Positions 1-7,736 of a stretch of 64,000 bases of DNA are shown here, piece after piece. Source of the DNA: DATJMJ01 sp035503915 (GTDB lineage Bacteria > Actinomycetota > Acidimicrobiia > Acidimicrobiales > Palsa-688); the NCBI GenBank assembly GCA_035503915.1, contig DATJSU010000021.1:10436-74435 (forward strand). Direction: 5' to 3'. The notes under the pieces are model-generated. The model was not told the origin of the DNA. It did no database searches and saw nothing but the letters and a program-made list of their open reading frames with translations. The translations under genes and the position numbers were made by a program. Each line of letters starts with the position of its first letter. Positions within the stretch are counted from its first letter, which is position 1.

Positions 1-2
1 GT

Positions 3-548
3 TCTGGGATGTTCTTCGCCGCCTTCGGCCTTTGGATGGTCTCGCGGGCGGCCGTTGGCTGGACCTACACCGAAATGCTCCCCGGGATGATGATCATCGG
101 GCTCGGGGCGGCGCTTGTGATGCCGTCGGTCTCGGCGTCGGTGATGGGGTCGGTGCCACAGGGCCACACCGGGGTCGGCTCGGCTACAAACGGGACCTGC
201 ATACAGATTGGTGGGGCAGTGGGTGTCGCCGTTATCGGGAGCCTGCTGTCGACTCGTTACCAAGCAAGGATGACCAAGATGATCGCGCCCTACCGCCTGG
301 GCTCTTCAATTTCTCACACGATCCTTGGCTCGATTGGTGGAGCGCTCGGCGTCGCCACTCGCGTTGGGGGGAGCACAGGGATCTTTCTGGCCAGTGCGGC
401 TCGTTCAGCGTTTATCAGCGGCATGGACCTCGGGTTGTTGCCAGCGGCTTTTGCCGTGCTCGCTGGCTGCCTGGTCGCCTTTGCCGCCCTCCCAGCGAGG
501 CCGTCGGTACATGTACGCGACGAGGCCCCGCCATTGCAAGAGCCCTAG
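3..548 (+). CDS. MFS drug exporter, DHA2 type (C-terminal part, 5' end outside window)
   Basis: The reading frame is open from the left edge, so only the last ~180 residues are present. It is a polytopic membrane protein with several hydrophobic helices. The segment GLGAALVMPSVSASV followed by GVGSATNGT and IGGAVGVAVIGSLLS is the layout seen in the second half of 14-helix DHA2 (EmrB/QacA-like) exporters. The likely role is proton-driven efflux of small molecules at the cytoplasmic membrane. The gene converges on a LysR regulator, and both stop codons lie inside one CTAG (545-548). The substrate cannot be told. Confidence 0.8.
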   Translation, partial: SGMFFAAFGLWMVSRAAVGWTYTEMLPGMMIIGLGAALVMPSVSASVMGSVPQGHTGVGSATNGTCIQIGGAVGVAVIGSLLSTRYQARMTKMIAPYRLGSSISHTILGSIGGALGVATRVGGSTGIFLASAARSAFISGMDLGLLPAAFAVLAGCLVAFAALPARPSVHVRDEAPPLQEP

Positions 549-1468
549 GGCTGGGTAGCTCGGAACTCGCTCGCCGATTTTTCCAGGTCGACCAACATCT
601 CCTTTACCGGGAGCTGGCCGGCGATCGCGGAGCGCGTAGCCGCCCAGACTTGGCGCACTGGTTGCTCGCCCAGGAGCCGGCGGACCACCACACCTGGGTG
701 GTGCGAGGCCCCGAGCGCGAGCAGGGGGACGAGCGCGACACCAAGCCCGGCAGCGACGAAGCCTTGAGCAGTCGGGTACTCGTCTGCTTCGAGCCCGTAG
801 TGCGGCTCGAAGCCCGCTTTCCGGCAGTTGTCGCTCACGACCTGCTCGCAATGTCCCGGGCACGAGCTGATGCCGATCCAGCGCTCGTTGGCGAGCTCCT
901 TCAGGTTGACCGCCCGGCTCCCAGCGAGGCGATGGCCTTTGGGCAGCACCGCCCAGAAGGGGTCCGCAAGCATGTGCGTCCTGAAGAGCCCGTCGTCAGG
1001 TTCTTGCCCCGGGCCGAAGGCTTCAACCACGACGGCAACATCGATCGAGCCCGCCCGGAGCCGAGCGAGGCCCTCATCCGGTTCGACTACGACCAAGTCG
1101 AGCGCGATGCGAGGGAACTGGCTCTGGAAGGCGGCCAGCGCGGCGGGTACCACCGATGAGCCCGCAGTTGGGAAAGCACCAACCCGCATGCGGCCCGAGT
1201 GCCCTGTCCGTAGGGCGCCGAGAGCATCCTCGGCTTCCTGCATCGCCGCAAGCACCCTGGTGGCGTGCTCGCAGAGGAGGATCGCGGCATCAGTTGGCCT
1301 TATGCCTCGCCCAGCAGGCTCGATGAGGACCGAGCCGGTCTCGCGCTCGAGGGCGGCGACCTGCTGGCTGACAGCGGAGGGCGTATAGCTGAGAGCCGCC
1401 GCTGCGGCCGAGATCGAGCCTGTCTCGACCACGGTCTTCAGCACCCTCAGCCGGCGTACCTCTAGCAT
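545..1468 (-). CDS. LysR-family transcriptional regulator
   Basis: This 307-residue protein has the family's usual length. The N-terminal winged helix-turn-helix (about residues 1-60, with SISAAAAALSYTPSAVSQQ) is followed by a linker helix and a periplasmic-binding-protein-like effector domain (about 90-295). It should bind DNA as a dimer or tetramer and respond to a small ligand. A TATAAT hexamer ends only 6 nt before the ATG, so the mRNA is probably leaderless. It converges on the MFS exporter with overlapping stops. That arrangement gives no proof that it regulates the exporter. Confidence 0.9.
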   Translation of the reverse strand: MLEVRRLRVLKTVVETGSISAAAAALSYTPSAVSQQVAALERETGSVLIEPAGRGIRPTDAAILLCEHATRVLAAMQEAEDALGALRTGHSGRMRVGAFPTAGSSVVPAALAAFQSQFPRIALDLVVVEPDEGLARLRAGSIDVAVVVEAFGPGQEPDDGLFRTHMLADPFWAVLPKGHRLAGSRAVNLKELANERWIGISSCPGHCEQVVSDNCRKAGFEPHYGLEADEYPTAQGFVAAGLGVALVPLLALGASHHPGVVVRRLLGEQPVRQVWAATRSAIAGQLPVKEMLVDLEKSASEFRATQP

Positions 1469-1474
1469 GGGGAC

Positions 1475-1499
1475 ATTATATAAGCAATGCTAAAGCATT
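1475..1499 (-). promoter_or_regulatory. Probable leaderless promoter and palindrome of the LysR gene
   Basis: On the minus strand TATAAT occupies 1480-1475, six bases before the ATG at 1468, so transcription would begin at or next to the start codon. Just upstream is the 14-bp palindrome AATGCT-AA-AGCATT (1486-1499), a plausible LysR autoregulatory site. No good -35 box is visible. Confidence 0.55.
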
Positions 1500-1550
1500 C
1501 ATTACGACTAATCGCTTGATCTTAATGATCAGGGCCCTCATCATGAAGTT

Positions 1551-1766
1551 ATGGGGTTACTGATTTTTGCGGGAGTGGTCGTAGTCCTATTGCTAGCGCC
1601 CTGGTTTGTCGCTGACAGCCGGGACGGGGCCGACTGGAAGCCTATGCCGAGGCCCTCGCGGCGGAGCACCGGCCCAGTACGCCCGTTCCTCGAATCAGCC
1701 GCGGCCCTGCGAGTGAGGGCTGCTGGGCGCCACCTCGCTTACAGGTTGCGGCTCGCCAGGAGCTGA
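1551..1766 (+). CDS. Small membrane protein, function unknown
   Basis: A 71-residue reading frame begins MGLLIFAGVVVVLLLAPW, a single hydrophobic helix, followed by a polar stretch containing DSRDGADWKP. Small actinobacterial membrane peptides of this shape are known, but I cannot name a family. The last 28 bp overlap the 3' end of the convergent SIS gene. There is no strong ribosome-binding site (AAGTT precedes the ATG). The second half, rich in Arg and Ala, may be fortuitous coding, so the gene could be shorter or not real. Confidence 0.4.
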   Translation: MGLLIFAGVVVVLLLAPWFVADSRDGADWKPMPRPSRRSTGPVRPFLESAAALRVRAAGRHLAYRLRLARS

Positions 1767-2482
1767 GGCGCAGCTCCCTTCCCAAGGATCGCTCGGACGA
1801 CCTCGACCGTAAGCGCTTGGGCTATGAGGACGCCGGCCAGGGAGGACAAGGCGCAGAGGCCGGTGCCATCAGCGAGCGAGATGGCTGTGTCCGAGTAGGG
1901 AGCGCAGGTGTCGATCGAGAGGGAAGCAACCTCGAACAAGCGCTGGCCGCTCGGGTGGCGCGATTCGACCGCCTCGCTGTGCTCGAGCGAGGTGATGGCG
2001 ACGACGGGGAGGCTTCGCCGGCGCGCCTCGAGTGCCAGCTCGACGGGAGCGCCGTTGCGCCCCGAGTGGGAAACGACGATAAAAGCATCCTCGGAGGCCG
2101 TGCTCACCTGCGACAGGAGCGCCTGGGCAGCGTCGGCCCTGCGCTCCAAGCGACCGTCTGCAAGCTCCTCCTGAGTGGCCAGGCCCCGCCGCACAAGTTC
2201 GTCGAGAGCGAGCTCCTTGAACCCTGCGAGGCCTCCCGAGCGCTCGACCAGCTCCATAGCGACCGAACGGGAGTGGCCGGCGCCGAAGACGTAGACGGTC
2301 CCGCCTGCCAGAAGGCTCGTGGAGAGCACTTCAGCCGCCGCGGCAATAGAACCGAGCTGCTCGTCGGCTACCCGTGAGAGGAGCTGCTGCGCAAGGGCGA
2401 AAACATCAAGGGCACTGGGCGCTTTGGCGTCCCGCGCACCGGGCGCGGAGGAACGGCCCCCACTGGGTGCCTGCGCTTGCAT
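1739..2482 (-). CDS. SIS-domain protein (UPF0309/phosphosugar-binding type)
   Basis: This 247-residue cytosolic protein has one SIS fold over about residues 35-215. The segment VYVFGAGHSRSVAMELVER followed by GGLAGFKELALDE is the phosphosugar-binding start, and VVSHSGRNGAPVELA is the second loop. The GxGHS...SGGLAG pattern fits the UPF0309 group, which lacks a settled reaction but resembles phosphoheptose isomerase and MurNAc-6-P etherase. Its ATG overlaps the TGA of the upstream DasR-like gene (ATGA), so the two are translated together. This suggests a job in amino-sugar phosphate metabolism, which is inference. Confidence 0.8.
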   Translation of the reverse strand: MQAQAPSGGRSSAPGARDAKAPSALDVFALAQQLLSRVADEQLGSIAAAAEVLSTSLLAGGTVYVFGAGHSRSVAMELVERSGGLAGFKELALDELVRRGLATQEELADGRLERRADAAQALLSQVSTASEDAFIVVSHSGRNGAPVELALEARRRSLPVVAITSLEHSEAVESRHPSGQRLFEVASLSIDTCAPYSDTAISLADGTGLCALSSLAGVLIAQALTVEVVRAILGKGAAPQLLASRNL

Positions 2483-3267
2483 CAGATCTGCTGCGCAGGC
2501 TCGAGCGGCGGGCGAAGTTGCGCGACGAACTTGTAGCGGTCTCCGCGGTAATAACTGAGCGCGAACTCGACAGGTTCGCCTTTAGCGTCCCGGCTGTGGC
2601 GGCTGAGCAAGAGCATCGGGTAGCCGACTTCGGTCTCCAAGAGCTCCGCCTCACGGGGCGGTGCCGGGACAGTTTCAATTGTTTCTTCGGCCTCGGCGAG
2701 GTGCACCCCGTAATCCTTTGCGAGGAGCGCGTAAAGGGATACGGAGTCGCCGAGCTTTCGGGCGAGCCCTGGGAACTTGGAGGCGTCGAGATGGGTGGTC
2801 TCGATCGCCATCGGCTCCTCGCTCGCTATGCGGAGCCGCTCAACTCTCAGCACACGGCCGCGAGGTTTGAGCCCGAGCCGCCACGCAAGCTCTTCGTCAG
2901 CACGCACCTGCCCAACCGACAGGAGCAGTGACCGAGATGCCAAACCTCGGCGGCGCATGTCCTCGGTGTAGCTGGTGAGGAGGAGTGGCTGCGCCATCTT
3001 GGGAAGTGCGGCAAAAGTACCTCGGCCGTGCATCCGCACGAGCCGCCCCTCGATGGTGAGCTCTCGCAGCGCTTGGCGAACGGTCGTGCGGCTCGTGGAG
3101 AAGGTCTCTGCCAGGGTGCGCTCGGGGGGCAATGGCTCGCCTGGCGCAAGGCGCGCCAACATTTCGGCGAGGTGACCTTTCACCACGTAGTACTTCGGGC
3201 GTCGCTTGCCCGGTTGCTCGCGGGCGCCGTCTGGCGCCGGCCCGGCGCCGGCTGCCGCTGTCCTCAT
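2482..3267 (-). CDS. dasR: GntR/HutC-family repressor, DasR-like
   Basis: The 261-residue protein has an N-terminal GntR winged helix (about residues 25-95, with ERTLAETFSTSRTTVRQAL) and a UTRA ligand domain (about 110-250). AAGGAGG precedes the ATG. The divergent operon carries three TGGTCTAGACCA-type boxes, which match the dre operator of DasR, the GlcNAc/chitin regulator of Streptomyces. By that precedent the protein would repress amino-sugar uptake and be released by GlcN-6-P or a similar phosphosugar. The name rests on the operator, the domain order and the gene neighbourhood; I could not make an alignment. A short inverted repeat (CCAGCC/GGCTGG, 3280-3295) sits beside its Shine-Dalgarno. 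Confidence 0.82.
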   Translation of the reverse strand: MRTAAAGAGPAPDGAREQPGKRRPKYYVVKGHLAEMLARLAPGEPLPPERTLAETFSTSRTTVRQALRELTIEGRLVRMHGRGTFAALPKMAQPLLLTSYTEDMRRRGLASRSLLLSVGQVRADEELAWRLGLKPRGRVLRVERLRIASEEPMAIETTHLDASKFPGLARKLGDSVSLYALLAKDYGVHLAEAEETIETVPAPPREAELLETEVGYPMLLLSRHSRDAKGEPVEFALSYYRGDRYKFVAQLRPPLEPAQQI

Positions 3268-3325
3268 AGCTGCCTCCTTCCAGCCCGACGGCTGGTCGTC
3301 CCATGAGCTTGACAGATGTTATGGC

Positions 3326-3356
3326 TTGACTGGACAAGGCCCACGGACTGTGTAAT
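3326..3356 (+). promoter_or_regulatory. Candidate promoter of the amino-sugar operon
   Basis: TTGACT (3326-3331) and TGTAAT (3351-3356) are separated by 19 bp. The spacer is long, but both boxes are good matches and the dre operators begin 5 bp downstream, where the transcription start should fall. That is the expected place for a repressor block. Confidence 0.45.
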
Positions 3357-3359
3357 CAT

Positions 3360-3409
3360 CTGGTCTAGACCAGTCTGGTCTAGACCAAAGTGGTTTAGTC
3401 CAGAGTGGT
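3360..3409 (+). promoter_or_regulatory. Tandem array of three dre (DasR) operators plus a half-site
   Basis: Perfect 12-bp palindromes TGGTCTAGACCA lie at 3361-3372 and 3376-3387. A third, TGGTTTAGTCCA with two changes, lies at 3391-3402. A TGGT half-site at 3406 keeps the same pitch, so the repeats are spaced exactly 15 bp. The core equals the dre consensus of DasR. The array lies between the divergent regulator and binding-protein genes, about 50 bp before the ATG. Confidence 0.85.
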
Positions 3410-3456
3410 AGGCGGCCGCAAGGGCCGTAAGTGGAACCTGATCACAAGGAGCGCCC

Positions 3457-4737
3457 ATGAAGAAACGCTTTATCGCTCCCACCGCTATCGCCCTCGCCCT
3501 CGCGGCTGGGGCAGGTGGAGCGGTCGTGCCCGCCACAGCGTCTGCGTCGGGCAACACTCTCACCGTCTGGCTGATGACCGGTGACTCGCAGCCGTCGGTC
3601 TACAACGCCGTCAATGCCGCTTTCGAGAAGGAGTACCCGGGCTGGACCGTCAACATTGAGATCCAGCAGTGGAGCGGCATCAGCGCCAAGATCATTTCGT
3701 CACTGGCCGGCAGCACGCCGCCGGACGTGATGGAGCTCGGTAACACCGACGTAGCCGAGTTCGCAGCCTCTGGAGGGCTCACGAACCTCGCCTCCGACAG
3801 GAGCCAGTTCCAGAACAGCTCCAACTGGTTGAGCGGCCTCGAAGGCCCGGCCGAGTACAACGGCGGGCTTTACGCGATCCCCGAGCTCGCCGGCGACCGC
3901 GTTGTCGTGTACAACAAGGCGATGTTCGCTGCGGCGGGGATCACGCACCCGCCAACATCGTTGTCCGAGCTGCTCGGCGACGGCGCCGTGCTGAAGAACC
4001 TCTTCTCCAAGCGGGCGGACTTTTCGGCCTTCTACCTGCCGGGCGAGGAGTGGTACGCCGCGATGCCGTTCGTGTGGGCAGAGGGCGGCCAGATCGCTGT
4101 CCAAAAGGGTGGCAAATGGTACGGCGACCTGGAAGCCGCCAAGTCCATCCTCGGCTTACAAGAGTTCCAAGCGTTCCAGAACTTCATGTCCACGCCGGCT
4201 TCGCGCACGGTCACTGAGGCCAACCCGTCGGACGCTCAGATCTTCGCCAGCGGCAAGGCCGCCATGTTCATCGACGGCAGCTGGACCCTCAGCCAGATCA
4301 CGACCGACAACAAAGCCATGGCCGGCAACGTCGGCACCTTCATCCTCCCGGGCGTGACCGCAGGGTCACAAGCCCCGGTCTTCCTCGGTGGCTCGGACCT
4401 CGGGATCGCCAAGAACAGCCCCAACCAGGCGCAGGCGCTTGCTTGGGTCAAGCTCTACACCGGGACGACCAACCAGCTGCTCCAGGCGAAGGTCATCGGC
4501 TTCATCCCCAATGCCAGCAACCTGGTTAGCCAAGTGAACGTGCCGGCGAACGTGAGCACGTACTTCAAAGCAGCGTCCGTGAGCCAGTTCACGCCTCCCG
4601 TTCCAGGTTGGGCTACGGTCGAAGCCGACAACGTTATGCAGGACCTCTTCGCTCAGATCTCCGAAGGCCAGGAGCCCGTGACGACGATCGCCAAAGTGTA
4701 CGACCTCAAGCTCGACAACCTGCTCAACGGCCAATAG
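3457..4737 (+). CDS. ABC sugar-binding protein (CUT1), probably for chito-oligosaccharides
   Basis: The 426-residue protein starts after AAGGAG with a Sec signal peptide (MKKRFIAPTAIALALAAGAG, cleavage near ATASAS, residues 27-31). It continues as a family-1 extracellular solute-binding protein with LTVWLMTGDSQPSVYNAV, PPDVMELGNTDVAEFA, and the typical AAMFIDGSWTL and ALAWVKLYTG segments. Operator context suggests chitobiose or GlcNAc oligomers, as for DasA/NgcE. The signal peptide contains no lipobox cysteine, which is unusual for a Gram-positive binding protein. It is the first gene of a five-gene operon and no ATPase is encoded nearby. Confidence 0.88.
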   Translation: MKKRFIAPTAIALALAAGAGGAVVPATASASGNTLTVWLMTGDSQPSVYNAVNAAFEKEYPGWTVNIEIQQWSGISAKIISSLAGSTPPDVMELGNTDVAEFAASGGLTNLASDRSQFQNSSNWLSGLEGPAEYNGGLYAIPELAGDRVVVYNKAMFAAAGITHPPTSLSELLGDGAVLKNLFSKRADFSAFYLPGEEWYAAMPFVWAEGGQIAVQKGGKWYGDLEAAKSILGLQEFQAFQNFMSTPASRTVTEANPSDAQIFASGKAAMFIDGSWTLSQITTDNKAMAGNVGTFILPGVTAGSQAPVFLGGSDLGIAKNSPNQAQALAWVKLYTGTTNQLLQAKVIGFIPNASNLVSQVNVPANVSTYFKAASVSQFTPPVPGWATVEADNVMQDLFAQISEGQEPVTTIAKVYDLKLDNLLNGQ

Positions 4738-4792
4738 ACGGGCGCTATCACCCGATAGACGGGCTCGAACAGGCCAAGCGGAGTAGACGAAA

Positions 4793-5803
4793 ATGTCCGT
4801 GCCGACCCTGTCAGATCTGGCACCAGTGAGGACGGAGCGGCCAAGCGCGCCAGTCCCGTCCCACTGGCGGCACGCCAAGGGCCGGAGCTGGCGCCGCGTC
4901 TTGCGGCGCCAGCTTTTGCCCGTGGCTCTCGTCCTACCGGCGCTCGGCCTGCTTGCCCTCATGATCTTCTACCCCCTGGGCAGGCTGGTCGCGACCTCGT
5001 TCCAGAACCTGGGGCCGTTCCAGCTCATCAGCCACAAGGTTGTCTGGGACGGCCTGGCAAACTACAGGTCGCTTTTCACCAGCAGCGACCTAGGGACTTC
5101 GGTCTTACAGACATTCCTCTTCGTCCTCGCGTGCGTGGGCCTCACGATGACGATCGGCACGGGGGTGGCACTGTTGCTCGGCCGCATCGGCAAGTTGCTC
5201 CGTACCGTGGTCACCATCTGTATGCTCTTCGTGTGGGCGATGCCCACGTCCGCCGCTTCCATAGTCTGGACGTGGCTTTTCCAGACCGAGTACGGCGTGG
5301 TCAACTACGTGCTCACGTCGCTCGGGGGCAACTTCGCGAACCACAACTGGTTCAATAGCACGCTCCCCGCCTACAGCATCATCGTGGCCAATATCGTTTG
5401 GGGCGCCATCCCCTTTGTCGCCCTCATGATGTACTCGGCGTTCTCGTTGGTCCCTCGTGAGCTCTTCGAAGCCGCCGCCGTCGACGGGGCATCGCCTGCG
5501 ACAACCTTTCTCCGCGTGACCTTGCCCATGGTGCGGCCGATCTTCGTCCTGCTCACGGTGCTTTCGATCATTTGGGACGCCAATGTCTTCAACCAGGTCT
5601 GGTACTTGACGCAAGGTAACGCGCAGCTCCTCAACGTCATCCCCCTTGGCGTCTGGCAGTACATAGAAGCCTTCTCCAGCAACGAGTACGGCCTCGGGGC
5701 CGCCGTCGCCGTCCTGATGATCCTCCTCCTGGTGGCAGTGACCGGCTACTACATCCGGATCATGGTCCGCACGGGCCAGCTGCGGACAGAGCTCCGAGCA
5801 TGA
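4793..5803 (+). CDS. ABC sugar permease, MalF-like (DasB-like)
   Basis: This 336-residue inner-membrane protein has a cytosolic N-terminus of about 45 residues, six predicted helices and the cytoplasmic EAA loop EAAAVDGASPATTFLRVTLP (near residue 225), which docks the ATPase. It belongs to CUT1 permeases and pairs with the next gene. GGAG lies before the ATG. It follows the binding protein by 55 bp and overlaps the second permease by ATGA. The energising ATPase must come from elsewhere, as with MsiK in Streptomyces. Confidence 0.9.
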   Translation: MSVPTLSDLAPVRTERPSAPVPSHWRHAKGRSWRRVLRRQLLPVALVLPALGLLALMIFYPLGRLVATSFQNLGPFQLISHKVVWDGLANYRSLFTSSDLGTSVLQTFLFVLACVGLTMTIGTGVALLLGRIGKLLRTVVTICMLFVWAMPTSAASIVWTWLFQTEYGVVNYVLTSLGGNFANHNWFNSTLPAYSIIVANIVWGAIPFVALMMYSAFSLVPRELFEAAAVDGASPATTFLRVTLPMVRPIFVLLTVLSIIWDANVFNQVWYLTQGNAQLLNVIPLGVWQYIEAFSSNEYGLGAAVAVLMILLLVAVTGYYIRIMVRTGQLRTELRA

Positions 5804-6681
5804 CGGCGCCCGTGACAATGGCTGGTGTGCGCTCAGCGCGCTACCGCGGCATGACCTGGGTCTGGCGCGCGGTCGCGATCGCTTTCGGGATGGTGATCGT
5901 GTTCCCCGTGTACTGGATGGTCCAGTCATCGTTCGAGCCCAACGGCGACATCACCTCTTTGAAACCGAACTTCTTCCCTGTCCATTTCACCTTGCACGAC
6001 TTTGTCGATGCCGTCAACCACACGGCTGGGGTCGGCCAGGCGTACTTCTGGGACGACGCCCGCAACAGCCTCGTTGTCGTTACGATCGCAACACTCGTCA
6101 CCTTGTTATTTGGTTTCCTGGCGGCGGCGGCGATAAGCCGCTTCCGCCTAATGGGGACGACCGCGTTCCTCGTGCTCATCCTGGTCGTCCAGATGGTGCC
6201 AGGCACGGCCCTCATCATCCCCGTGTTCTTATTGCTCAACAACCTCCACCTGACCGACAACTATCTCGGGCTCATCCTTGCCTACTCGGCCTCGACGCTG
6301 CCCTTCACTATCTGGGCATTGAAAGGCTTCGTGGGAGCTGTGCCGTACGAGCTCGAGGAGGCGGCGATGGTGGACGGCGCAAGCCGCTTCGGTGCCTTCC
6401 GGCGCATCCTCTTGCCTCTGTTACTGCCGGGCATCATTTCTGCGGGCATTTTCGCCTTCATCACGGCTTGGAACGACTTCCTGGTGGCGGACGTCGTCAT
6501 GCAGGAGAACTACCATCAGACCCTCCCCGTCTGGCTCTTCAGCTTCACGACCAATACCGGCACCGACTACGGCGGCTTGATGGCAGGGTGCACGATCATG
6601 TCCTTGCCGGTCGTGATCTTCTTCCTCCTCATCCAACGCCGGATTGTGAGCGGCCTGACAGCGGGAGCGGTGAAGGGATGA
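5800..6681 (+). CDS. ABC sugar permease, MalG-like (DasC-like)
   Basis: The 293-residue protein has six predicted helices and the EAA motif EEAAMVDGASRFGAFRRILL in the expected place before the last two helices. It forms the second half of the CUT1 channel. Its start overlaps the preceding stop (ATGA) and its own stop overlaps the next start (ATGA), so the operon is tightly coupled. The N-terminal segment before the first helix is about 30 residues, which is typical. Substrate assignment follows from the dre operators and the downstream amino-sugar enzymes. Confidence 0.9.
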   Translation: MTAPVTMAGVRSARYRGMTWVWRAVAIAFGMVIVFPVYWMVQSSFEPNGDITSLKPNFFPVHFTLHDFVDAVNHTAGVGQAYFWDDARNSLVVVTIATLVTLLFGFLAAAAISRFRLMGTTAFLVLILVVQMVPGTALIIPVFLLLNNLHLTDNYLGLILAYSASTLPFTIWALKGFVGAVPYELEEAAMVDGASRFGAFRRILLPLLLPGIISAGIFAFITAWNDFLVADVVMQENYHQTLPVWLFSFTTNTGTDYGGLMAGCTIMSLPVVIFFLLIQRRIVSGLTAGAVKG

Positions 6682-7736
6682 ACAGCGCGAGCACCTCGGA
6701 CGGCGAGCACACCGGTCAAGCCGGTGCTGTCATGGATTCCGAGATGAACGAACAACCTCGGTGCCTGGCCTCGCTTTTTGCCCGTCGCGAGGAGATCATT
6801 GAGCAGGTGCGGGCGCTCGCCCCACGCGAGCTCGCGGGCACAGTACTGGTGGCGCGCGGCTCGTCCGACCATGCAGCGACCTGCGGGGCGTACTTCTTGG
6901 AAATTGCGAGCGGCCGCCCCGTCGCGCTCACCTCCCCGAGCATCCAGACCCTTTACCGCGCGCGCACGGATTTTCGTGGGTACCTGATGATCGCTGCGAG
7001 CCAGTCTGGCCAAACGCCCGAGATCGTGGAAGTTGTCGAGCGCGCACGGGCCTACGGTGCACGTGCCATCGCTGTCACCAACGAGCCGGCCAGCCCCTTG
7101 GCCGCGGCGGCCGACCTGGTTGTAGACATAAGTGCGGGACGCGAAAGAGCCGTGCCAGCTACTAAGACAGTTACCGCCCAGGTGGCTGTCTTTGCCACCA
7201 TTGCGCAGGCGTTTGGCGACCTCGGCTTGGAAGCGCGCGCCGCCGAGCGACTGCCGGGCCAAGTTGGCGAGGTCCTCGCCGACCTCTCCCCCGTCGAGGG
7301 GCTGGCAGAGTGGCTCGCCAGTTCCGACCGCTTGCTGACGGTGGCGAGAGGCCTCTTGTACGGGGCTGCGCAAGAGGTGGCGTTGAAAGTCGAAGAGACG
7401 ACCGCTCGGTTGACGGCGGCATTTTCGGCTGCGGACCTGCGCCACGGGCCGATCGCGATCGCGACGAGCGGAGCGCCAGTGCTTGCCTTTGTCCACCCCG
7501 GGCCTGCCGCCTCTGATGTTTCAGACGTGGTCGGGGACCTCCGCTCCCGCGGCGCTCCTACCCGTGTCCTTGGCCCGGTGCCGGGGGCCGACTTCGGCTG
7601 GTCCTCGGACGTACCTGAAGTCCTGGCACCGGTGCTGGCAATCGTGCGCGGTCAACAGCTGGCCCTTTCCCTGGCGCGACTGCTCGGGCTCAACCCCGAC
7701 GCACCTGCCGGCCTCACCAAGGTGACCATCACATGA
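6678..7736 (+). CDS. Double-SIS enzyme, GlmS-isomerase-like, probable glucosamine-6-phosphate deaminase (NagB-II type)
   Basis: The 352-residue protein has two SIS lobes like the isomerase half of GlmS but no glutaminase domain. Motifs are VARGSSDHAATCGAYF, ASQSGQTPEIVEVV, ERAVPATKTVTAQ and SAADLRHGPIAI, the last two matching the GlmS sugar-phosphate site. Such stand-alone proteins act as NagB-II deaminases (GlcN-6-P to Fru-6-P and ammonia) or related aldose/ketose isomerases. The start at 6678 overlaps the permease stop (ATGA); an in-frame extension upstream would run through the permease gene and was not used. nagA follows directly, which completes the GlcNAc-6-P route. Confidence 0.82.
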   Translation: MNSASTSDGEHTGQAGAVMDSEMNEQPRCLASLFARREEIIEQVRALAPRELAGTVLVARGSSDHAATCGAYFLEIASGRPVALTSPSIQTLYRARTDFRGYLMIAASQSGQTPEIVEVVERARAYGARAIAVTNEPASPLAAAADLVVDISAGRERAVPATKTVTAQVAVFATIAQAFGDLGLEARAAERLPGQVGEVLADLSPVEGLAEWLASSDRLLTVARGLLYGAAQEVALKVEETTARLTAAFSAADLRHGPIAIATSGAPVLAFVHPGPAASDVSDVVGDLRSRGAPTRVLGPVPGADFGWSSDVPEVLAPVLAIVRGQQLALSLARLLGLNPDAPAGLTKVTIT

